Shown: in pieces, positions 1 to 8,297 of the stretch
Layout: each line of letters starts with the position of its first letter
Numbering within the stretch: position 1 is the first letter of the stretch
Assembly: GCF_025567625.1 (NCBI RefSeq)
Contig: NZ_JAOQJC010000003.1
Span: 186,001-250,000, forward strand
DNA from: Paenibacillus sp. J5C2022
GTDB taxonomy: Bacteria > Bacillota > Bacilli > Paenibacillales > Paenibacillaceae
Reading direction: 5' to 3'
Length of the DNA stretch: 64,000 bases
Notes under the pieces: model-generated
What the model was told of the DNA's origin: nothing
Seen by the model: only the letters and a program-made list of their open reading frames with translations
Database searches by the model: none
Position numbers and translations under genes: made by a program

Positions 1-145
1 GACGATGCCGCTCGACAAGCTGCAGCGCTTCCGTGCCGCTGGACGCTTCCCCACATATGGAGAAGCCATGCTGCTCCCAATTCAACAACAGCTTGAGAGA
101 AGTCCGAACAAGCAGCTCATCGTCAGCCAGCAGCACTTTATACAT
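1..145 (-). CDS. Response regulator, YesN type (N-terminal fragment)
   Basis: Only the first 48 codons lie in the window. The gene starts with ATG at 145 and runs off the left edge. The peptide begins MYKVLLADDELLVRTSLKLL, which is a receiver domain start with the acidic pair (DDE) that binds magnesium near the phosphorylation site. The start overlaps the stop of the upstream histidine kinase by 8 bases (ATGTATAA), so the two are translationally coupled. By analogy with YesM/YesN pairs the missing C-terminus would be an AraC-type HTH acting on the divergent sugar transporter promoter. That part is inference. Confidence 0.9.
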   Translation of the reverse strand, partial: MYKVLLADDELLVRTSLKLLLNWEQHGFSICGEASSGTEALQLVERHR

Positions 146-1946
146 AACGAAGCACATCCTTCTCGGTTAGTATGGGGATCGTTATTTCCACGGTTGTGAA
201 TCGCTTCTCCTCACTCCATACATTCAAGCCATACGGTGCGCCGAAGATTGATTCAATTCGTTGCTGGACATTGCGCAGACCGATACCGATATACCTGCCT
301 TCCTGCTTATCGGCAAGCAATGTCTTCAGCCTGGAAGCGCTAATGCCGATTCCGTTATCCTGTACGCGCAGCACCAATCGATGCTCGCTCCGATAGATTT
401 TCAGTCCAATCATGCCCCGGCCTGGAAGAGGCGAGATGCCGTGTAACAGCGCATTTTCCACGATAGGTTGCAGGAGCATCTTCGGTATCATCCACTCTTC
501 CGCTCCAGCTTCGAGACTGTAATGCACATCGAATTTGTCGTTATAGCGATAATGCTGGATGTTGATATAACTCTTCAAATATTCCATCTCCTCCCGGATC
601 GAAATGAAGGAGCGGTCATCCATCTGACCGTGCATTAAAGTCGACAGGGATTCCGCAACGAGCTTAATATTATCCGCCCCTTGCAGCATCGACAAGAACT
701 TGATCGTATTCAGTGTGTTGTGCAGAAAATGGGGATTAATCTGTGCTTGAAGCGCCCGAATTTCCGCTTTGCTTCGCTTGCGCTCGGTTGCCTGAACCTC
801 AGCGATCAGCTTCTGAATCCTTATCGTCATCGCATTGAACTGCTTATAGATTTGGCCAATCTCGTCATTTGATTGAATGCGAATCTTCATATCCACATTA
901 TCCTTGCCGATTCCTCTCAGTGCACGCTGCAGCCGCAGCAGATTGCGGGTCATGAAATGAGTGACGGCAACGATGAGAACAACGGCCGCGGCACAGAATA
1001 ATACAGATATGATCAACATCCGGTCCCGCGTCGAAGAGGAATTGGCCAACAATTCACGCTTGGGCATCAATATCATCGTCGTCCACTTTGTAAACGTTGA
1101 ATTGTGATAAACAACGAACATATCTTCCCCTGACATATTCACATAATAGCTCCCACTGCTTTCCCTTGTTAGAGGAGCCATTAATCTCTTGAGCTGATCC
1201 GATGTCAGCTGGAGCTCCGATTCATTCAATACCAGCTGACGGGTATCGTTATTTACGATAACGACACTGCCCGAATTGAGCTTGTTCGTACTGAACTGCG
1301 CCTTGACCACATTGATGTCTATATCCGCAATAACAAATCCCGCTGCCAGCCCTTCATGCAAGATAGGACGAACGATGGAAATAATGCTGTCTTTGCCAGG
1401 GTTAGAGCTTGAGGGATGCTTGGTGTTATAATGGGGCGGCACGACGACCGCTTCAGAGCCGGATTGCTGCAGACGTTGAAACCAGGTATGCTGCTTCAAA
1501 AGTTCAAAAGGCGTGACAATGCCATAATCGATCGTATGTCCTTGCAAATCGGATACCGTCAAGCCCTTCAATCCATGCTTGAACACGGCCAAGTTCACCA
1601 TATGGGCTTGTATCTCGCGTTCAATCGCGATAAGTTTCTCTTTATCCGTCGTCTCGTACGCCGCTACATAGGTTGCGATAAGAGAATCCATATAATCGCC
1701 GGTGTTCACGGCCAGGCTAGCTACGATTTTATCAATGTCTCTTAACGTTGTCTCCAAATTATCATTGGAGACGCTGATCATAGACGCGATGAACTTACTG
1801 GCTTCCTTCTCCGCATCAGATGTTGAGCTGGAGTACCATATGTATACGGTTACAGACAGAAATAAGATGAACAATAGCATAATGGCGGCGGCAAGTTTTA
1901 CTTTGATGCTGACGTATCGGAATGGAATAAGGCTCTTCACAGTCAT
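138..1946 (-). CDS. Sensor histidine kinase, YesM family
   Basis: A 602-residue membrane sensor kinase. The preferred start is ATG at 1946, preceded by an AGGGGCGG-like ribosome site and followed at once by the first membrane segment. The reading frame is open further upstream to 2006, but nothing supports a start there. Order of parts: first membrane helix at about 15-38, extracellular Cache-like sensor to about 285, second helix at about 310-330, HAMP, then the His_kinase box NPHFLHN at about 404-410, and a C-terminal HATPase with DNGIGI and GIGLRN boxes. This architecture is typical of YesM-type kinases that sense oligosaccharides and phosphorylate a YesN regulator. It is divergent from the ABC transporter operon at 2076, its likely target. 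Confidence 0.92.
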   Translation of the reverse strand: MTVKSLIPFRYVSIKVKLAAAIMLLFILFLSVTVYIWYSSSTSDAEKEASKFIASMISVSNDNLETTLRDIDKIVASLAVNTGDYMDSLIATYVAAYETTDKEKLIAIEREIQAHMVNLAVFKHGLKGLTVSDLQGHTIDYGIVTPFELLKQHTWFQRLQQSGSEAVVVPPHYNTKHPSSSNPGKDSIISIVRPILHEGLAAGFVIADIDINVVKAQFSTNKLNSGSVVIVNNDTRQLVLNESELQLTSDQLKRLMAPLTRESSGSYYVNMSGEDMFVVYHNSTFTKWTTMILMPKRELLANSSSTRDRMLIISVLFCAAAVVLIVAVTHFMTRNLLRLQRALRGIGKDNVDMKIRIQSNDEIGQIYKQFNAMTIRIQKLIAEVQATERKRSKAEIRALQAQINPHFLHNTLNTIKFLSMLQGADNIKLVAESLSTLMHGQMDDRSFISIREEMEYLKSYINIQHYRYNDKFDVHYSLEAGAEEWMIPKMLLQPIVENALLHGISPLPGRGMIGLKIYRSEHRLVLRVQDNGIGISASRLKTLLADKQEGRYIGIGLRNVQQRIESIFGAPYGLNVWSEEKRFTTVEITIPILTEKDVLRYV

Positions 1947-2075
1947 ACACCGCCCCTTTGCTTTAAGTTTATTAATAAAAATACAGCGTTTCGAAAAAAA
2001 GTGCAATCCTTAGCCTTGGTCTCTCTTGATATGATAGCATCAGTCACTTATTCAAAAACATTAGGGGGTAAAGCA

Positions 2076-3458
2076 ATGCGGCTCAAGTTTAGAATGATTT
2101 CGATTCTCCTGCTTGCGGTGGTTATGGTATTTGCGGCAACCGCTTGCGGATCGGAAAACAACGCTACGAATTCGAAGGGGAATAACACGGATGGAACGAA
2201 AACGCCGGGCAATAAGGAAACTCCACCTAAACAAGCAGAAATCAAAACCTTGACTCTGTTAATGTTCACTGATTGGTACACGCCCGGCTGGCAAGCTCTC
2301 GAAGCGCACATAAACGATAATGCGGAGCAGGTCGGATTCAAACTGGATATTCAAAAAATCGCCGGAGGCAGCCAAGGCGAGCAAATCTTAAAGACGAAGA
2401 TCGCTACTGATGACCTGCCTGATCTTCTGCAAAATTTCGGTCCCGGCTGGATGGACATGAACGCCAACGCTCTTGATAAGCTGGTCGACCTTACAGGCTT
2501 GACCAGTCTGCAGGAATACGAAGAGAAGGCAATGGATGGCGTTTATAAATATAAAGGCAGCTATTATGCCGTGCCGATAGACACGACCACGCTGATGGGC
2601 GTCTTCTATAACAAAAAAGTGTTCCAAGAGCTGAACCTGCAAGTGCCGACGACCTGGACAGAATTCCTCCAGCTTGCGGAAACGGTGAAAGCGGCAGGCA
2701 AAACGCCAATTTACTACGCGGGCAAAGACACTTGGACCTTGACATTCCTGCCTCACTTCGGCTTCTCGCAGGAAATTATGCGATCCGGCAAATCGTTCCC
2801 GGACTTCTGGACAGAAATGAATACAAATAAAAACCAATACAAGAACTTGTCGCTCTTTATGGACTCCATTGAAAAATCCAAAGAGATTATCGACAAAGAA
2901 TATGTCAATGAATCGTATTTGTCGGACACCTACGACGGTGCTCAAGGAGCGCTCGTAGATGGCTCGGCGGCGATGCATGCGAACGGCACCTGGTTTATGG
3001 GCGAAATCATGAAGAAGTACCCGGAAGAGGTAGATAACATCGGCGCATTTCCATTCCCGATCTCCGAGGACGGTAATAATTACGTGAATATTTCTCCTCC
3101 TGCATCCTTGTCGGTAACGACCTCCGCCAAAGATGTCGAATTGGCCAAACAGGCGGTGAATTACATCGCTTCCGCGGAAGCGCAGCAGATATATGCCGAC
3201 GCGCAGCCAGGCATATATCTGAACACAAAGGTTAACGCGAAGCTGGCGCCAGCAATCGCAGACCTGGATCAGGCATTGAAGAACGGCAAGGGCATTCTCC
3301 ATTGGCAAGGCAACGGCGAACTGTATTCCTATGGCGCATTCGATAAGTTCATGCAGGATTATTACGTCGGAGGAAAATCGCTCGAGCAGGTTGTCGAAGC
3401 ATTGGATGAAGAGACAGCCAAAAATGCCAAAGCAAAGGGCGATACAAAATGGCCTTAA
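2076..3458 (+). CDS. Sugar ABC transporter, extracellular binding lipoprotein
   Basis: A 460-residue extracellular solute-binding protein (family 1 type). The start at 2076 follows TTAGGGGG at good spacing. The open frame from 2001 is only an upstream extension. Residues 1-24 form a lipoprotein signal with an ATAC lipobox (lipid-modified Cys24), followed by an Asn/Gly/Lys-rich linker and the binding domain. It delivers an oligosaccharide to the two permeases downstream. The ATPase is absent, as usual for these importers, which share an MsmX-type ATPase encoded elsewhere. The GH43 and GH28-like neighbours suggest a plant cell-wall pectin or arabinan oligosaccharide as ligand, which is inference. 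Confidence 0.93.
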   Translation: MRLKFRMISILLLAVVMVFAATACGSENNATNSKGNNTDGTKTPGNKETPPKQAEIKTLTLLMFTDWYTPGWQALEAHINDNAEQVGFKLDIQKIAGGSQGEQILKTKIATDDLPDLLQNFGPGWMDMNANALDKLVDLTGLTSLQEYEEKAMDGVYKYKGSYYAVPIDTTTLMGVFYNKKVFQELNLQVPTTWTEFLQLAETVKAAGKTPIYYAGKDTWTLTFLPHFGFSQEIMRSGKSFPDFWTEMNTNKNQYKNLSLFMDSIEKSKEIIDKEYVNESYLSDTYDGAQGALVDGSAAMHANGTWFMGEIMKKYPEEVDNIGAFPFPISEDGNNYVNISPPASLSVTTSAKDVELAKQAVNYIASAEAQQIYADAQPGIYLNTKVNAKLAPAIADLDQALKNGKGILHWQGNGELYSYGAFDKFMQDYYVGGKSLEQVVEALDEETAKNAKAKGDTKWP

Positions 3459-3479
3459 TCATCTAGCCTGTACATCAAC

Positions 3480-3511
3480 AGCCCCTCTCCCCATATGCAG
3501 GGAAAGGGGCT
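3480..3511 (+). promoter_or_regulatory. Intercistronic RNA hairpin after the binding-protein gene
   Basis: Arms AGCCCCTCTCCC (3480-3491) and GGGAAAGGGGCT (3500-3511) pair over 12 positions with one mismatch. No T-run follows, so it is not a full terminator. A stable stem between a binding-protein gene and its permeases commonly protects the upstream message or attenuates readthrough, giving excess binding protein. Confidence 0.6.
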
Positions 3512-3535
3512 CAACTACAAACGGAGTGAGAAACC

Positions 3536-4417
3536 ATGCGCAAATGGAGCCAAAATCGCTACACCTATATGCTGGTCATGCCCGGCCTAATCTTGTATGT
3601 GCTGTTCTTTGTCATCCCGTCGCTGCTTGGCGTCGTATTATCCTTTACTCATATTAGTCAATTCTCATTCCAGGCAATCCGATTCGCGGGTTGGATCAAT
3701 TATGTTCATGTACTGACTGACTCTTATTTGAATGCCGCGATACGAAACTCATTTATTTTCGCCTTTGCATCCACGGTGCTCAAAGTAGTCATCGGCATGG
3801 GGCTTGCCGTATTCCTCAATCAGCAGTTAAGAATGAAAAGCTACTTGCGAACCGTCTTCTTCCTTCCGGCCATTCTGAGCACGGTCGCCGTAGGCGTTTT
3901 TTTCACATCCGCCATGCATCCCACCACCGGTATGATCAACAACTTTCTAACCTATATCGGATTGGACGCGCTCACTCAGCACTGGCTGACGGATCGGCAA
4001 CTGGCGATCTACTCCCTTGTCATGATTGAGACCTGGAAGTGGGCTGGCTTTACGATGGCGATTATATTGGCCGGATTGCAATCTATATCAAAGGACTACT
4101 ACGAGTCCGCTGAGCTAGAAGGCGCCTCGAGTCTTCAGAAGTTCAAGCATATTACGTTCCCCCTCATCATGCCGTACTTCAATAATGCCCTGATCATTAA
4201 TCTAATTGGCGGATTGAAGGTATTCGATCTTGTGCAGGCCGTAACACAAGGCGGTCCCGGATCCGCGACGGAAGTATTCGGCACGCTCGTATTCAAGGCG
4301 TTCGGCAGCGGCAGACTCGGAGAAGGAGCAGCCGCCAGCATATTATTATCGCTGATCGTCATCGCCATCGTCATCCCTACCTGGAAAGCAATCGCTCGCA
4401 AGGAGGTGGAGGTATGA
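3536..4417 (+). CDS. Sugar ABC transporter permease, UgpA/LacF type
   Basis: A 293-residue inner-membrane permease with about six hydrophobic helices. The start at 3536 follows GGAGTGAG. The EAA loop that docks the ATPase is visible as YYESAELEGASSLQKFKHIT followed by FPLIMP in the C-terminal third. It forms a heterodimer with the next permease, and its last four bases overlap that gene's start (ATGA), so translation is coupled. Its substrate follows that of the binding protein at 2076. Confidence 0.93.
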   Translation: MRKWSQNRYTYMLVMPGLILYVLFFVIPSLLGVVLSFTHISQFSFQAIRFAGWINYVHVLTDSYLNAAIRNSFIFAFASTVLKVVIGMGLAVFLNQQLRMKSYLRTVFFLPAILSTVAVGVFFTSAMHPTTGMINNFLTYIGLDALTQHWLTDRQLAIYSLVMIETWKWAGFTMAIILAGLQSISKDYYESAELEGASSLQKFKHITFPLIMPYFNNALIINLIGGLKVFDLVQAVTQGGPGSATEVFGTLVFKAFGSGRLGEGAAASILLSLIVIAIVIPTWKAIARKEVEV

Positions 4418-5229
4418 ACCGCGGTGTCAAATTTTTATGGGAGCTGCTTGCTTGCGCGCTCAGCTTGCTTATCGTCATTCCGCTTTATTTTATCGTGGTC
4501 AACTCCTTCAAGAATAAGGCAGAAGCAGCGGAAATGTCGCTGGCTCTCCCTAAACAGTGGTTTATTCTGGATAATTACAGCCAAATGGTAGAGATTGGAG
4601 GCGTGTTGATGGGGCTCTGGAACAGCACGATCATCACCGTCTCTACAGTATTGCTGCTAATTATACTCAGCGCGATGACGGCTTTCACTTTGCAGAGAAA
4701 GAATACGGCGATGTCGGGTTTTCTGTATGTCTTAATCCTGTTAGGCCTTATGGTTCCTCTACAGATCATTCCGGCATACTTCATAACGTATTACTTGTCG
4801 ATCAAGACATATGCGGCAGCCATCATTATGCTTGTTGTCACAAACCTATCATTTGGCGTTTTCCTGTACACCGGTTTTTTCAAAAGCATTCCGCGGGAAA
4901 TTGACGAGGCCGCCGTTATCGACGGAGCCGGTCCCTTGCGTTTATTCTTCAGCGTCATATTCCCGTTAATACGGCCCGTCACCGTCACGTTAATAATTAT
5001 TACGTTCATGAACGCATGGAACGACTTTGGAATCACCATCTACTTCCTGAACAATCCAAGCAACTATACCGTGACACTGACGATCTTCAACTTTATGGGC
5101 ACATACAGCTCGGATTGGCATTTGATTTTCTCCAATGTGGTGCTAGTCTCCTTGCCGGTTGTCATCGTGTATCTGGTCTTGCAGAAGCATATTATCGACG
5201 GCATGACGGCAGGCTCGGTGAAGGGATAA
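4414..5229 (+). CDS. Sugar ABC transporter permease, UgpE/LacG type
   Basis: A 271-residue permease with six predicted helices. The start at 4414 overlaps the previous stop and sits just behind AAGGAGGTGGAGGT. The EAA loop reads PREIDEAAVIDGAGPLRLFF, the usual form in carbohydrate uptake family 1 partners. It pairs with the 3536 permease. A short gap of 63 bases leads into the GH43-like gene, so the whole run is probably one operon. Confidence 0.93.
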   Translation: MNRGVKFLWELLACALSLLIVIPLYFIVVNSFKNKAEAAEMSLALPKQWFILDNYSQMVEIGGVLMGLWNSTIITVSTVLLLIILSAMTAFTLQRKNTAMSGFLYVLILLGLMVPLQIIPAYFITYYLSIKTYAAAIIMLVVTNLSFGVFLYTGFFKSIPREIDEAAVIDGAGPLRLFFSVIFPLIRPVTVTLIIITFMNAWNDFGITIYFLNNPSNYTVTLTIFNFMGTYSSDWHLIFSNVVLVSLPVVIVYLVLQKHIIDGMTAGSVKG

Positions 5230-5292
5230 TTCGCAATATGGAGCAATAATAAGCTCTGCATTAAGCAATGAGAACGAAGCGAGGTGAGATGA

Positions 5293-6222
5293 ATGGAAGC
5301 GACAAAACAATGGCTGTCTACGGAAGATATCCGCATACGGGATCCCTTCATTCTGACGGCGGTCACTGATGAGCATTCCTTCTATTATATGTACGGAACG
5401 ACGGACGACAATCCGTGGGCTGGACCGGGCGCGGGCTTCGACGCTTATCGCAGCCGCGATCTGCGGCACTGGGAAGGCCCATTCCCCGTATTCAGGGTGG
5501 CTACAGGCTCCGGCTCCAACGCTAGCTTCTGGGGGAAGGAGAACTTCTGGGCGCCGGAGGTTCATCGGTTGGATGGCCAATATTACATGCTGGCCAGCTT
5601 CAAGGCCCCCGGCTATTGCCGCGGCACGCAGCTGCTTGCAGCCAATCATCCGCTTGGGCCATTCCAGCCGTTGACGAACGAACCGTTAACCCCTCCCGAT
5701 TGGGAGTGTCTCGACGGAACATTGTATCAAGATGATGAAGGTCAGCGATGGATCGTATTCTGCCGCGAATGGCTGGAAGTCGTTGACGGCGAAATGTACG
5801 CGCGGCGTCTCAAGCCGGATATGACGGGAACGCTCGGGGAGCCGTACCGGCTGTTCTCGGCTTCGGAAGCGCCATGGACTATTCTGCAAGGAAACGATAC
5901 TCATCAGGGCTATGTCACGGACGGCCCGTTCTTGTTCTCGCCACGGTCAGGCGAGCTATGGATGATATGGTCCAGCTATGGAGAAGAAGGATACGCGATG
6001 GGGCTCGCCCGATCGCAATCCGGCGGCATTCTTGGACCATGGAAGCAAGAGAATGAGCCATTCTTCCGCAAGGACGGGGGGCATGGCATGCTGTTCCGCA
6101 CCTGGGAAGGCCAACTTGCGTTAACCCTTCATTGTCCCAATGACACACCGCGGGAACGAGCTCAATTCCATTCTATTTCTATTGAACAAGACCGCTTTAT
6201 AATAGAAAGGAGACATTTATGA
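5293..6222 (+). CDS. Glycoside hydrolase, GH43-like (cytoplasmic)
   Basis: A 309-residue protein with no signal peptide, starting after GAGGTGAGATGA. The opening IRIRDPFI places an Asp where the general base of five-bladed beta-propeller GH43 enzymes sits. FWAPEVHRLDGQYYML and DGTLYQDDEGQRWIVF resemble the later blades. GH43 members remove arabinose, xylose or galactose from oligosaccharides. With a transporter upstream and no export signal, it probably trims imported fragments. The stop overlaps the next start (ATGA). The exact subfamily and substrate cannot be read from sequence, and GH117-like propellers are an alternative. Confidence 0.8.
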   Translation: MEATKQWLSTEDIRIRDPFILTAVTDEHSFYYMYGTTDDNPWAGPGAGFDAYRSRDLRHWEGPFPVFRVATGSGSNASFWGKENFWAPEVHRLDGQYYMLASFKAPGYCRGTQLLAANHPLGPFQPLTNEPLTPPDWECLDGTLYQDDEGQRWIVFCREWLEVVDGEMYARRLKPDMTGTLGEPYRLFSASEAPWTILQGNDTHQGYVTDGPFLFSPRSGELWMIWSSYGEEGYAMGLARSQSGGILGPWKQENEPFFRKDGGHGMLFRTWEGQLALTLHCPNDTPRERAQFHSISIEQDRFIIERRHL

Positions 6223-8258
6223 TGAACACCAAACTGGCTCGACAAAGAATCGCATTCCTGCTTGCCAGCTTATTGATTCTCGGCTCGGTCGTCTTCATAG
6301 GTCCGGACACTACATCAGCCAGCGGTACTGTCACCACCTATTCGGCGCCTTCAGGCGCTCCCGTCTCTGCCGATTTCGGCCTCAGTGCACAGGGATCGCC
6401 CGTTGATTTATACGATGCCGGCGACAATCCTTGGGGCACCCCCGTCACATACGGCTACTTCGAATTATCGGGAGGCGCAGTGAACGTGAGCATTAACGTC
6501 AATTTCCCGTTCACCACATACAAGCTGATTCCCGATTCGCTTGGCATAAGCTCCACCCGTTCAGGAAGCACCATCAGTTTCACCTTGCATGAACCGACCC
6601 ATGTCACCTTGGTATTGGATGAGAACTATCAAGGAAAGGTGTTGCATCTATTCGCGGAAACCCCCGATACGAATGTTCCTTCTGCCAGCGACCCGGATGT
6701 GCTATATTACGGACCGGGCTACCACGACGAATCGGGCAGCCCCATCATGCTCACCAGCGGCCAGACACTGTATATAGCAGGCGGAGCAATTCTGCGCGCG
6801 CGGGTCATTGTGAAGGACGCGACCAATGTAACTATTCGCGGTCGAGGAATCTTGCTGAATGACTATCACAGCAACGACACGTATGACGATGTAGCGTTAG
6901 TACTGAAGAACAGCTCTAATGTACAGATCAAGGATGTCATTCTCAATCGCAATTACGGCGTGTGGACGGCTTTCATGCAAGGCTGCCATAATATTACCGT
7001 TCAAAATTACAAAGTGGTCAGTCCTCGCTATGCCAGCACGGATGGCTTCAATATCATTAACAGTCATGACGTTCTCTTCGATAATGTATTTATCCGCTCC
7101 AGCGACGATGCCGTATCCATTAAAGGCTATACAAATCAAGGCTATCATTCCTATATTGATCCCGCGACAATGGCACCCAACTATAACATTACCTACAAAA
7201 ACTCACAGTTGTGGAGCGATGCCAACAACGTCATTGGCGTAGGACAGGAAACGCTAGCCTCCTACTACAACAATATCTTGTTCCAAAATATCGATATACT
7301 CCATCATTACGACGACAAAACCTATCCAGACGAGTTGACGGAACGGTCAGCCATTAATATTGTCATGCTGAACGGCACCGTTATGAAAAACATTACCTTC
7401 AAGGATATTCGCGTAGAGAAGGCCAAACGCCTCATTAACATCGATATTCGCGACAGCTTCTGGTTCGGCTCCATTCAAGGCAATCAGGCCTGGCCAGGAT
7501 ATATCGAGAACATTACGTACGACAATATTACGTCGACCTCGGATGGCAGCAACGAAATCCGCATGGCCGGCTGGAACCAATCCAAAAATATTCGGGGCGT
7601 AGAGCTTCGCAATATCCAGATCAACGGCCAATACGTAGAGAATTGGAATGATCCCCATTTCAATGTTAACGCTTATACAAGCGATGTCACCTTAATCAGT
7701 CCGACTGGTACGGAATGGCTTCCCCGCGGTCCACTGGGAGAAGGTGTCAACGGCGACTCCATCCATACGTACAAGGCCGCACGGGACTACTCTGTCCTTC
7801 AGGATACGAACGGGTGGCACTACAGAACCTGGGCCGCAGGCATCGGTTTTCAGGATATGGCTTGGAACCCCGATGGCAGCCACTACTGGAGAGGGACGAA
7901 CACATGGGATTCCTTGTGGGCAGTGCCGGAACACATCCTCGTCCATCCTGATCAGAACCAAGTTCTGCTCGAATGGACAGCCCCGATGCACGGCTTAGTG
8001 AATGTGAGCGGCATTGTCAAGAAGTGGGATACGGCTGGCGGGGATGGCGTGCTGGTTAGCATCTGGAACAACAACACCAACGTTTGGCCAGGCAATGGAG
8101 GATGGCAAAATATAGCCTATGACGATTCCGCCGGTGCGACCTACGATGTAACTACCTATGTGTCCGAAGGCGATGTTATCTCCTTCCGCCTAGATCCCGG
8201 CAACACAATCGCATACGATACTACAGCATGGAGTCCGGTCATCACGTATCCTTATTGA
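6219..8258 (+). CDS. Secreted GH28-like right-handed beta-helix glycoside hydrolase
   Basis: A 679-residue secreted protein with a Sec signal at 1-35 (cut near ASA). A small beta-sandwich region leads to a parallel beta-helix from about 160 (YYGPGYHDESGSP). STDGF at 273-277 and SSDDAVS at 294-300 match the Asp positions of GH28 polygalacturonases. The later His/Gly and RIK signatures of classic pectinases are not obvious (NVIGVGQE instead), so the substrate may differ; GH49-like enzymes have a related fold. The last 110 residues form a separate beta-sandwich (EWTAPMHGLVNVSG, then DGVLVSIWNN), likely carbohydrate binding. It acts outside the cell and feeds the importer of its operon. Confidence 0.8.
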   Translation: MMNTKLARQRIAFLLASLLILGSVVFIGPDTTSASGTVTTYSAPSGAPVSADFGLSAQGSPVDLYDAGDNPWGTPVTYGYFELSGGAVNVSINVNFPFTTYKLIPDSLGISSTRSGSTISFTLHEPTHVTLVLDENYQGKVLHLFAETPDTNVPSASDPDVLYYGPGYHDESGSPIMLTSGQTLYIAGGAILRARVIVKDATNVTIRGRGILLNDYHSNDTYDDVALVLKNSSNVQIKDVILNRNYGVWTAFMQGCHNITVQNYKVVSPRYASTDGFNIINSHDVLFDNVFIRSSDDAVSIKGYTNQGYHSYIDPATMAPNYNITYKNSQLWSDANNVIGVGQETLASYYNNILFQNIDILHHYDDKTYPDELTERSAINIVMLNGTVMKNITFKDIRVEKAKRLINIDIRDSFWFGSIQGNQAWPGYIENITYDNITSTSDGSNEIRMAGWNQSKNIRGVELRNIQINGQYVENWNDPHFNVNAYTSDVTLISPTGTEWLPRGPLGEGVNGDSIHTYKAARDYSVLQDTNGWHYRTWAAGIGFQDMAWNPDGSHYWRGTNTWDSLWAVPEHILVHPDQNQVLLEWTAPMHGLVNVSGIVKKWDTAGGDGVLVSIWNNNTNVWPGNGGWQNIAYDDSAGATYDVTTYVSEGDVISFRLDPGNTIAYDTTAWSPVITYPY

Positions 8259-8297
8259 AATCAATCCCAGCTACACTAGCTAACAGAGGTGCATAAC